A program made the translations under genes and the position numbers. The notes beneath the pieces were generated by a model that did no database searches, had not been told where the DNA came from, and was given only the letters and a program-made list of their open reading frames with translations. A DNA stretch of 64,000 nt. Source: Stutzerimonas stutzeri (GTDB lineage: Bacteria > Pseudomonadota > Gammaproteobacteria > Pseudomonadales > Pseudomonadaceae). Positions 50,600 to 57,980 of the stretch are shown here, in pieces. How positions within the stretch are numbered: the first letter of the stretch is position 1; each line of letters starts with the position of its first letter. Where the stretch lies: positions 158,042-222,041 of the forward strand of contig DDVX01000008.1 of assembly GCA_002345575.1 (NCBI GenBank), in the 5' to 3' direction.

Positions 50600-51397
50600 T
50601 CAGGCTGTAGTGGGCAGCCGCAACTGGGTAACTTCCCTATTCAACAGATCGATGCGCCGGGCCATGCTTTCAATCAGGCTGTGGGCGATCTTGGGGTTGC
50701 TCTGCATCAGGCTGAGAAACTGGTCCTTGGGGATCACCATGACTGTGCAAGGCGTGGTGGCCATGACGGTGGCGCTGCGCTTTTCGTGGGTGAACACGGC
50801 CATTGCCCCGAAGATTTCTTCGCGCTGTACGTCACCAACCTTCTGCCCGTCGACAATCGCCTCGGCATGACCCTCGATGATGATGAAGACATGCTCGGCA
50901 TCGTCTCCTTGGCGGATCAGCTCCTCACCCGCGGCGAAGTGCTGGAAGCCCGTGGTGGGTTGGATCTCCGGCTGCTTCAGACGTGCCAGTGCATCGGTGA
51001 GCAGCGCCGTCTGGCCGATCAGGTATTGAGTAAAGAGCTCCTGGCGCTGTTGGTCCGCATGGATATGGCTGAATACAGCGCTGCGTGAGTAGCCGATCAG
51101 GCGAATCGACTCATCGCTGCGATAACGGCAGAGGGGAAACTCTATGCCGTCGCGCAGCCCCAGCAGATCGCCTTCCTGTAGGTAGAACAGGGGTCTTTCA
51201 TCGACCAGTGCATGCAGCAGCCCGCTTTCGATGATAAACAGCTGCTGCCCGGGCAGCTCCTGGTTGAGGTCTTCGGAGCTGCCGATCTCGATAGTCGCGC
51301 CGGAAGGCGCTAGGCCGTCCAACAGCTGAGCGGGAATTTCCTGTAAACGGCTGATCAGACGGTCGGCGTAGGCTGGCTGTTCTCCGAGTAGATACAT
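50600..51397 (-). CDS. cbpA: Cyclic-nucleotide-binding protein CbpA
   Basis: The 265-residue protein has a degenerate N-terminal cNMP-like domain (about 25-125) and a better C-terminal one (about 145-255). No DNA-binding or kinase domain is fused. The phosphate-binding cassette reads FGAMA (196-200) and RSAT (207-210); the usual Glu of FGE is Ala. By position it matches CbpA of P. aeruginosa, a cAMP-binding protein under Vfr control. It is upstream of prrF on the same strand. Confidence 0.82.
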   Translation of the reverse strand: MYLLGEQPAYADRLISRLQEIPAQLLDGLAPSGATIEIGSSEDLNQELPGQQLFIIESGLLHALVDERPLFYLQEGDLLGLRDGIEFPLCRYRSDESIRLIGYSRSAVFSHIHADQQRQELFTQYLIGQTALLTDALARLKQPEIQPTTGFQHFAAGEELIRQGDDAEHVFIIIEGHAEAIVDGQKVGDVQREEIFGAMAVFTHEKRSATVMATTPCTVMVIPKDQFLSLMQSNPKIAHSLIESMARRIDLLNREVTQLRLPTTA

Positions 51398-51504
51398 AAC
51401 GGTAATCCTTGAACAAACGAGCTTACAGATGGTTGTGCGGTGCGGGCGCCAACCATAATCGCCTCGCGGGGGAGGAGTAAATCGCCTCTCGCGCAGGTTG
51501 TGAG

Positions 51505-51777
51505 CTAGCTCTTGTTGGTGTGGCGAGATGTGTTCAGGCGCTGGTTCAATTCATCCTTGACCGGGGCCGGAAGGGTTTTCCAGTCGGTATCGCGCAGGGC
51601 GCCTTCGATGGCGTAGAGCAGCACCCGCGAGGCGCTGAAGCCACGTGATGTGACCGCCAAGTAAGCCTCAACCGCGCCCAGCCGGCGGAGATCATTCAGC
51701 GTATGGATGCCGGATGCATGCAGCCACTGTGCGGAGGTCTTGCCGAGGTTTTTCAAAGTCAGCAATTCGTCGTGCAT
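51505..51777 (-). CDS. TfoX/Sxy C-terminal domain protein
   Basis: The 90-residue protein consists only of the helix-hairpin-helix C-terminal domain of TfoX/Sxy (LKNLGKTSAQWLHASGIHTL, SRVLLYAIEGALRDTDW). The N-terminal half found in competence regulators is absent. Such stand-alone domains are widespread in pseudomonads; a competence role is not shown. A GGGGA site precedes the ATG. Confidence 0.82.
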   Translation of the reverse strand: MHDELLTLKNLGKTSAQWLHASGIHTLNDLRRLGAVEAYLAVTSRGFSASRVLLYAIEGALRDTDWKTLPAPVKDELNQRLNTSRHTNKS

Positions 51778-51846
51778 GGCGTCCCCTGACGGCCTGGCTG
51801 GCCGATGAGGAAATGAGGCGGGGCGAAAAGACTGCGCCGCTGTTCA

Positions 51847-51876
51847 AGACCGCCCGCCGAAAGGGCGGGCGGGTCT
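51847..51876. terminator. GC-rich hairpin upstream of the TfoX-domain gene
   Basis: AGACC-GCCCGCC and GGGCGGGC-GGGTCT flank a GAAA loop in the 177-base gap after the kinase-ATPase gene. On the minus strand the stem is followed by TCTTG, a poor T tract, so it may be a weak terminator. Confidence 0.45.
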
Positions 51877-51954
51877 GCACCAGTATAGAAGCCGCGCCGG
51901 GTTCTGCCCGTGAGGGTGACGGTTGCGCTTAGACGACAGTGGTTCTGCCGCCTG

Positions 51955-53514
51955 TTAGAGCCCGGGCAGCCGTTGACGAATGGCGGCCAGCAGACTATCG
52001 AGGCTAGCGGCATCGGGTGTGTCGAGGCGTCGGCTGAGCAGCTGCTCGCTCTCGCTCAGGGGCTCGCGTGAGGCCTGTTGCGCCCTGACCACGTCCATCG
52101 TGGCATCGGACGGGTCGCCGCCTTCAGCTTGTCGCTGTGCCAGCCACTGCTCGATCACGGCATCTGGTGCTTCGCAGTCGATGATCAGGAAAGGTACGCC
52201 GGTGGCTTCCGCGACTTGCCAGGCAGCCTGGCGCTGCTGCTGCTTGAGATAGGTGGCGTCGATTACCACCGAAAAGCCTGCATTCAGTGCGGCTTCGGCC
52301 AGTGTATGTAGCCGTTGGTAGGTGGCTTCGCCGGCCTCTGCGCTGTAGATGCCGCTGCCCAGTTCGGCCGATTGCTCCTGCTGTTCTCCATGCAGACGCT
52401 TGCGCTCCACATCCGAGCGCAGTCTGAGCATGCCCAGCGCTTCGACCAGTCTTAGGGCTACATGGCTTTTGCCGGATGCCGAAACGCCATGGGTGATGGC
52501 GAGGAAGCGCGAGGGAATCGCACTGTAGCTTTCGGCCAGGTTGGCATAGCTGCGGTATTGGCGAACGACGACCTTACGCTCGACTGCATCCTGCTCCTGG
52601 TACAGCCGGAACAGGCTGACTTTGGCCCGAACCAGCGCGCGGTAGGCCTTGTACAGGTTGATCAGCTCTAATGCGGCGTAGTCTCCGGTGCGCTCCAGCC
52701 AGCCATTGAGGAAGCGGCGTGCCTGACATTTCAGGCCGCGGTCTTCCAGGTCCATGGCCAGGAATGCAGCGTCGGAGGCGATGTCGATCAACCGGAAGGG
52801 TTCGTTGAATTCGATGCAGTCGAACAGCACCACCTGATTGTTGATGATGGCGGCGTTGCCCAGGTGCAGGTCGCCGTGGCATTCGCGGATGTAGCCCTGC
52901 TGGCTGCGTTGCTCGAGCAGGGGGTGCAGGCGCTTGATGCTGGTTTCGGTCCAGTCGATCAGAGCGTCGAGTTGCTGCAGGTCGGCCGCCTCAGTTAGCA
53001 GAGGGCGGATTTGCTCGAAGTTCTGCCGCATCGGCGCGACGATCGCCTCGGCACTGTTTAGTGGATGGTCGGCAGCCACTGGAGGGATGCTCTGATGGAA
53101 CTGGGCGATCTGCTCGGCAAGGGCGTCGATATGAGCATCGCTCAGTTCACCTCGCGCTTGCACCTCGGCCATGAGCTGGGTTTGCGGGAATTCACGCATC
53201 TGCAGCAGGTACTCAATGGGCTCGCCCTCGCCGCCGATGATCGGAGCATCGATGGTGCCGGTTATCGGCATGACCTGCAGGTAGAGCTCAGGCGCCATGC
53301 GCTGGTTCAGAAGCAGTTCCTGCTCGCAGAAATGTTTGCGCGAAGCCAGCTCGGTAAAGTTGAGAAAGCCGAAATCCACAGGCTTCTTCAGCTTATAGGC
53401 ATAGGTGCCCGTAAGGATGACCCATGAAATATGTGTTTCGATAACCCGGAAGCCGTCGATCGGGTGTGGATAGAGGGCCGGATTCTGCAACGCGGCGATC
53501 AGTGCTTGGCTCAC
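51955..53514 (-). CDS. Phosphotransferase-like / AAA ATPase fusion protein
   Basis: About 519 residues. The N-terminal half resembles aminoglycoside-phosphotransferase kinases, with the catalytic loop HGDLHLGN (about 213-220) and metal Asp in LFDCIEF. The C-terminal half is a P-loop kinase-like ATPase with GVSASGKS (about 343-350) and a zeta-toxin-like or polynucleotide-kinase-like fold. The family is conserved in pseudomonads; substrate unknown. ATG 53520 abuts its AAGGA site, so GTG 53514, six bases further, is preferred. Divergent from ponB. Confidence 0.83.
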   Translation of the reverse strand: MSQALIAALQNPALYPHPIDGFRVIETHISWVILTGTYAYKLKKPVDFGFLNFTELASRKHFCEQELLLNQRMAPELYLQVMPITGTIDAPIIGGEGEPIEYLLQMREFPQTQLMAEVQARGELSDAHIDALAEQIAQFHQSIPPVAADHPLNSAEAIVAPMRQNFEQIRPLLTEAADLQQLDALIDWTETSIKRLHPLLEQRSQQGYIRECHGDLHLGNAAIINNQVVLFDCIEFNEPFRLIDIASDAAFLAMDLEDRGLKCQARRFLNGWLERTGDYAALELINLYKAYRALVRAKVSLFRLYQEQDAVERKVVVRQYRSYANLAESYSAIPSRFLAITHGVSASGKSHVALRLVEALGMLRLRSDVERKRLHGEQQEQSAELGSGIYSAEAGEATYQRLHTLAEAALNAGFSVVIDATYLKQQQRQAAWQVAEATGVPFLIIDCEAPDAVIEQWLAQRQAEGGDPSDATMDVVRAQQASREPLSESEQLLSRRLDTPDAASLDSLLAAIRQRLPGL

Positions 53515-53627
53515 GGTCATTCCTTGTAAGTCTGTGTGCGGGACGTGCGAGAGTGGAATCGCTCACACAGTCTGAAAACGCACCATTATGTCCATCCACG
53601 AGCACCCTGCAAACCGCCAGGAGGCCG

Positions 53628-53656
53628 CATTCTCAGAAGATCAAAGTGCGTATAAT
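53628..53656 (+). promoter_or_regulatory. -10 element abutting ponB
   Basis: A perfect TATAAT (53651-53656) ends only eight bases before the ponB ATG (53665). The -35 position (53628-53633, CATTCT) is weak. A start 7-9 bases downstream would fall at 53663-53665, giving an almost leaderless mRNA. Confidence 0.6.
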
Positions 53657-53664
53657 CCGCCGCC

Positions 53665-55977
53665 ATGACTAAAGCACGCTCTCCACGCTCCCGTTCCAAG
53701 CGCCGATCCGGTGGCTCCAGACCCTGGTTTGGCTGGGCCTTAAAACTGTTTCTTGTGGCGCTGGTGATCTTCGCCGGTATAGCCGTTTATCTGGATGCGG
53801 TAGTTCAGGAAAAGTTTTCCGGCAAGCGCTGGACCATTCCAGCAACGGTTTTCGCCAGACCGCTGGAGCTCTTCGTCGGGCAGAAGCTCGACAAGGAAGA
53901 TTTCCTGATGGAGCTTGATGCGCTGGGTTATCGGCGTGAGCGCGCTGTCGATGGGCCGGGGGTGATTTCAGTGGCCGGTAACACCGTCGAGATGCATACG
54001 CGGGGGTTCCAGTTCTATGAAGGCGTCGAGGAATCGCAGCGCATCCGCGTGCGTTTTTCTGGGGACTTCGTGGCGGGCCTGACCCGTGGCAATAATGCCG
54101 AACTACCGGTGGCACGGCTCGAGCCTCTGGTGATCGGTGGGCTCTATCCGGCGCATAACGAAGATCGCATCCTGATCAAACTGGAGCAGGCGCCGCCTTA
54201 TCTGGTGGAAACTCTGGTGGCAGTCGAAGATCGTGAGTTTTTCGATCATTTCGGTGTTTCGCCCAAATCCATCGCTCGCGCCGCCTGGGTCAACCTGAGC
54301 GCCGGCGGCGTGCGGCAAGGCGGCAGCACCTTGACCCAGCAGCTGGTCAAGAACTTCTATCTGACCAATGAGCGCAGCCTCAGCCGCAAGGCCACCGAGG
54401 CGATGATGGCGGTCCTACTGGAGTTGCATTACGACAAGAACGAGATTCTTGAGGCCTACCTCAACGAGGTGTTTCTTGGTCAGGACGGTCGGCGCGCGAT
54501 TCATGGTTTCGGCCTGGCCAGTCAGTACTTCTTCGGCCGCCCTTTGCGCGAGCTGCAGGTGCAGCATGTCGCGTTGCTCGTGGGGATGGTCAAGGGGCCG
54601 ACGTACTACAACCCGCGTCGAAATCCGGAGCGTGCGCTGGAGCGGCGCAATCTGATTCTCGACCTGCTGGTCGAACAGCAGGTACTTGATGCTGAGGCTG
54701 CAGCTGCGGCCAAGCAGAAACCCCTCGGCGTCACGCCACGCGGCAGCCTGGCCGACAGCTCCTATCCGGCGTTTCTCGATCTGGTCAAGCGTCAGCTGCG
54801 CGAGGAATATCGCAACGAGGACCTGACCGAGGAAGGCTTGCGCATCTTCACGAGTTTCGATCCGATCCTGCAGGCGAAGGCCGAGAAGGCTATGACCGAA
54901 ACGCTCAAGCGCCTCGGCAAGGCCGCCGAGGGCGTGGAAGGGGCAATGCTGGTAACCAATCCGGAAACCGGCGAGCTGCAGGCGATGCTGGGTAGTCGTC
55001 AGCCGGGGTTTGCCGGCTTCAACCGGGCACTGGATGCATCGCGACCCATTGGCTCGCTGATCAAACCGGCGATTTACCTGGCCGCTCTTGAAAAGCCCAG
55101 CCAGTACACCCTGACCAGTCTGCTGGAAGATGAGCCGTTTTCGGTCAAGGGTGCCGATGGTCAGGTATGGCGCCCGCAGAACTACGGCCGTAATGCCCAT
55201 GGCTCGGTTTACCTCTATCAGGCGCTGGCCAATTCCTACAACCTCTCCACGGCTCGCTTGGGTCTGGATCTGGGTGTGCCTCATGTACTCAAGACGCTAG
55301 AGCGGCTGGGTGCTTCGCCGCAGTGGCCGGCTTATCCTTCGATGCTGCTAGGGGCGGGCGGGTTGCGTCTGATCGAAGTGGCGGACATGTATCAGACGCT
55401 CGCCAGCGGTGGCTTCAACACGCCGTTGCGAGGCATCCGTAGTGTCGTTGCGGCCGATGGTGAGCCGCTGAGCCGCTATCCGTTCAAGATTCAGCAGCGT
55501 TTCGATGCCGGGGCGATCTATTTGACTCAGTACGCCATGCAACGCGCCATGCAGGAAGGCACTGGGCGCTCGGTTTACAACCATGTGCCCAGATCGCTGA
55601 CGCTGGCGGGCAAGACCGGCACCACTAATGATTCTCGTGACAGCTGGTTTGCCGGTTTCAGTCAGGATCTTCTGGCGGTGGTCTGGCTTGGGCGCGACGA
55701 CAACGGCAAGACTTCGCTGACAGGTGCCACAGGCGCCCTGCAGGTCTGGGCCGATTTCATTCGCCGTGCCGATCCGCTGCCGTTGCAAATGGCCATGCCG
55801 GATAACGTCATCATGACCTGGATCGATGCGCAGACGGGGCAGGGATCGGCCGAGAATTGCCCAGGCGCGGTACAGATGCCCTATATTCGCGGCAGTGAGC
55901 CGGCTGCCGGGCCTGGCTGCGGTATTCCGGCGCCGGCCGAATCGGTCATGGACTGGGTTCGTGGTTGGTTACGATGA
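53665..55977 (+). CDS. ponB: Penicillin-binding protein 1b
   Basis: The 770-residue class A enzyme polymerises and cross-links peptidoglycan. It has a basic cytoplasmic tail, one membrane helix (about 25-43), a UB2H-type domain, a glycosyltransferase domain (catalytic Glu188 in VEDREF, GGSTLTQQLVKN) and a transpeptidase domain with SLIK (Ser464), SYN (524-526) and KTGT (650-653). The N-terminus MTKARSPRSR matches Pseudomonas PBP1b, although no ribosome site precedes it. lpoP, encoding its activator, follows after 57 bases. Confidence 0.95.
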   Translation: MTKARSPRSRSKRRSGGSRPWFGWALKLFLVALVIFAGIAVYLDAVVQEKFSGKRWTIPATVFARPLELFVGQKLDKEDFLMELDALGYRRERAVDGPGVISVAGNTVEMHTRGFQFYEGVEESQRIRVRFSGDFVAGLTRGNNAELPVARLEPLVIGGLYPAHNEDRILIKLEQAPPYLVETLVAVEDREFFDHFGVSPKSIARAAWVNLSAGGVRQGGSTLTQQLVKNFYLTNERSLSRKATEAMMAVLLELHYDKNEILEAYLNEVFLGQDGRRAIHGFGLASQYFFGRPLRELQVQHVALLVGMVKGPTYYNPRRNPERALERRNLILDLLVEQQVLDAEAAAAAKQKPLGVTPRGSLADSSYPAFLDLVKRQLREEYRNEDLTEEGLRIFTSFDPILQAKAEKAMTETLKRLGKAAEGVEGAMLVTNPETGELQAMLGSRQPGFAGFNRALDASRPIGSLIKPAIYLAALEKPSQYTLTSLLEDEPFSVKGADGQVWRPQNYGRNAHGSVYLYQALANSYNLSTARLGLDLGVPHVLKTLERLGASPQWPAYPSMLLGAGGLRLIEVADMYQTLASGGFNTPLRGIRSVVAADGEPLSRYPFKIQQRFDAGAIYLTQYAMQRAMQEGTGRSVYNHVPRSLTLAGKTGTTNDSRDSWFAGFSQDLLAVVWLGRDDNGKTSLTGATGALQVWADFIRRADPLPLQMAMPDNVIMTWIDAQTGQGSAENCPGAVQMPYIRGSEPAAGPGCGIPAPAESVMDWVRGWLR

Positions 55978-56034
55978 ACCACTCTTGGTGGCATGAAACA
56001 ACCCTGTTGGCTGCATAACGATTATGAGGTTTGA

Positions 56035-56763
56035 ATGTTGAGCAACAAGCGATGGATGGTCGTTCTTGCAGCCGCAGCGCTGGCGCAGGGCTGTGCAACG
56101 GTCAATCGGGGTGCGATCCCTGTGGTCGATTCAGGCGCGCCGGTATCCGAAGAAGTTTCGGCGCGGCAAGGCTATCGTACGAGCAGTGCGCCCGTGCCTG
56201 CGCAAGGTATGCAGCCTGGGCCGGGGGATTCGAGTGTAATGGTGATGGTGCCGCAGCAGAACACGGCTCCCCTACAGACTTTTCCCGCCCCCGACGCTAC
56301 CTTCAGCGGTTCGGTCGACCCGGCGCCCGGTGCGTCCGAACCGTGGACACCTCCCGTGCCGGCGCGTCAGGCTCCGGTGCAAAGTCAGCCAATGCCCAGC
56401 GGTATTCCCTCGGGCGGGGGCCTGTCTGCCGATGAACGGCTCGACGGTCCGGTACTGGCGCTGTTGACCACTGCCCAGCAGCTGCAAGGCGGGGGAGACC
56501 TTGATGGCGCTGCGTCCAGCCTAGAGCGCGCGCAGCGAATTGCACCACGAGAACCGCAAGTGCTTTATCGCCTGGCCGAGGTGCGTCTGGCCCAGGGCGA
56601 TGCTGTCCAGGCCGAGCAGCTTGCACGGCGCGGGCTGAGCTATGCCAGTGATCGCCCGACGTTGCAGGCCAGCCTCTGGGAGCTGATTGCTCAGGCGCGC
56701 GAGCGGCAGGGCAATGCAGCGGGGGCTGCGCAGGCACGCGAGCGCGCCCGGGTTTCGCTGTGA
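56035..56763 (+). CDS. lpoP: PBP1b activator lipoprotein LpoP
   Basis: The 242-residue outer-membrane lipoprotein has lipobox AQGC (Cys20), a long Pro/Ser/Gln-rich disordered linker (about 30-130) able to span the periplasm, and C-terminal TPR repeats (about 138-238). This layout and its place after ponB match LpoP, the P. aeruginosa PBP1b activator that functionally replaces LpoB without sequence similarity. GAGG precedes the ATG. The identification rests on architecture and synteny. Confidence 0.85.
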   Translation: MLSNKRWMVVLAAAALAQGCATVNRGAIPVVDSGAPVSEEVSARQGYRTSSAPVPAQGMQPGPGDSSVMVMVPQQNTAPLQTFPAPDATFSGSVDPAPGASEPWTPPVPARQAPVQSQPMPSGIPSGGGLSADERLDGPVLALLTTAQQLQGGGDLDGAASSLERAQRIAPREPQVLYRLAEVRLAQGDAVQAEQLARRGLSYASDRPTLQASLWELIAQARERQGNAAGAAQARERARVSL

Positions 56764-56775
56764 TGGTGAATTTTG

Positions 56776-57108
56776 ATGGATAGCCGCGCTCCGGAACTGG
56801 CCGAACAACTTTTGCTGATCGAGCGCGAGTTGCGCATGCTGGGGACATGGGAAACCCTGCCTCCCGATCCACAGGTACTTGCCAGCCGTGAACCCTTCTG
56901 TGTGGATACGCTGACCTTCGAGCAGTGGTTGCAGTGGATCTTCCTGCCGCGCATGAAAGCGATTCTGGAAGCAGGTGCCGCGCTACCAGCCGCTTCGGGC
57001 ATTTTGGCGATGGCGGAAATGGTCTATCGAGATTCGCCGCCGCACGTCGCGGGTTTGCTGGAGGCGCTGAAGAGGTTCGATCTGCTGATCAGCCGCGGCG
57101 AAGGCTGA
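56776..57108 (+). CDS. YqcC family protein
   Basis: The 110-residue soluble protein matches the small YqcC family (FTFEQWLQWIFLPRM-type core, near 45-60). Family function is unknown; in other bacteria it lies beside the tRNA pseudouridine synthase truC, which is not present here. A TTG three bases upstream is in frame, but ATG 56776 with GGTGA upstream is more likely. It follows lpoP by 12 bases. Confidence 0.85.
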   Translation: MDSRAPELAEQLLLIERELRMLGTWETLPPDPQVLASREPFCVDTLTFEQWLQWIFLPRMKAILEAGAALPAASGILAMAEMVYRDSPPHVAGLLEALKRFDLLISRGEG

Positions 57109-57110
57109 CG

Positions 57111-57139
57111 CTCGCCAGCCTGAAGGGTTGGCGAGTCGT
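57111..57139. terminator. Terminator between yqcC-like and DUF4124 genes
   Basis: CTCGCCAGCC pairs with GGGTTGGCGAG around a short loop, followed by TCGTTT, between convergent genes. Confidence 0.75.
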
Positions 57140-57144
57140 TTGAT

Positions 57145-57576
57145 TCATTCGCAAGTATCGGCGATTTTCTGCTTGGCTTCGGCGATGCGTGCCTGGCGTT
57201 CTTCTTCGTCCAGGCGTCGGATCTCTCCTTTTTCCTCTACACGCACTCGCGGGTTGTTCTGCAGCTGTGCCAGGTTCGTGCGTAGTGTCGTGCAGTATTG
57301 CTGGCGCCGGGCCTTCTCTTCGGCTACCTGCTTCTTGACCTGACGCTCAATGTCGAGCTGCTCGGACTCGCCACTGGTTTCGGCCTCCACAGGTGCTTCT
57401 GAGGTCTGCTTGGGCGGCGGCGCCGCAGTGTTGAGGGTTTCCACGGCGTGACCCTGAGGTGGTTGCGCGCCAAAGTGCGTGACGCCCTGGGTGTCTACCC
57501 ATTTGTAGATCTGGCCGGCCATGACACCGCTGCTCAGCGCGAACAGAAGGCCGCTGGCGAGAATAGTCGAACGCAT
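57145..57576 (-). CDS. DUF4124 domain periplasmic protein
   Basis: The 143-residue protein has a signal peptide (1-20), a short DUF4124 domain (QIYKWVDTQGVTHFGAQPP, 22-40), and a long charged helical, probably coiled-coil, C-terminal part (about 70-140). The family is common in gammaproteobacteria and of unknown role. ATG 57576 follows a GGGAT site. Divergent from the ilv operon. Confidence 0.85.
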   Translation of the reverse strand: MRSTILASGLLFALSSGVMAGQIYKWVDTQGVTHFGAQPPQGHAVETLNTAAPPPKQTSEAPVEAETSGESEQLDIERQVKKQVAEEKARRQQYCTTLRTNLAQLQNNPRVRVEEKGEIRRLDEEERQARIAEAKQKIADTCE

Positions 57577-57980
57577 GCTTATCCCTTTTTTGGATGCAGT
57601 ACCTGGTCGGTACTATACGCAAAACCTTTGCCCCTTCATTCTGCGCTGGATCACAGCTGAAAACAGTCAGAAGACAACAGCAGGCTTGACTTGGCAGGGT
57701 CTAATCCGAACAATTCCATGCTTGCTGTTCCGGAGACGCTGCGTAAGCTGTTTTCGGTCAACCATATTAGGTGCATACCCGCGCCGACTGCTGCACCCGC
57801 AACGCGTTACCTCGCGCTGGGAGGAGCGCCCCGCAATACATTGGGGCTTTCCTGGTACTTGCTTAGTCAGTTGCTGACGTAGTCAGCGACCACCGTCGCT
57901 CATGCGCTGCTGGGCAGTAGAACCTATTTCTGGCCGGTCCGGCGCGGAGCGGCTATCTGGCGTTTTAGAGGTGAACAACA
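57577..57980 (+). other. ilvIHC leader region with small ORF and alternative hairpins
   Basis: This 404-base gap holds a promoter-like pair (57686-57714), a 54-codon ORF (ATG 57718 to TAG 57882) whose last 15 codons include six Leu, a GCCCC/GGGGC hairpin followed by TTT (57828-57850), and three arms GTCAG (57866-57870), GCTGAC (57873-57878), GTCAGC (57882-57887) that can pair 1-2 or 2-3 but not both. A GCGAC/GTCGC hairpin follows. This resembles an attenuation leader, but no strong U tract is seen and the ORF lacks a ribosome site. Confidence 0.45.
57686..57714 (+). promoter_or_regulatory. Candidate promoter of ilvIHC
   Basis: TTGACT (57686-57691), a 17-base spacer and AACAAT (57709-57714). 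It would produce a leader of about 260 bases before ilvI. Confidence 0.5.
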
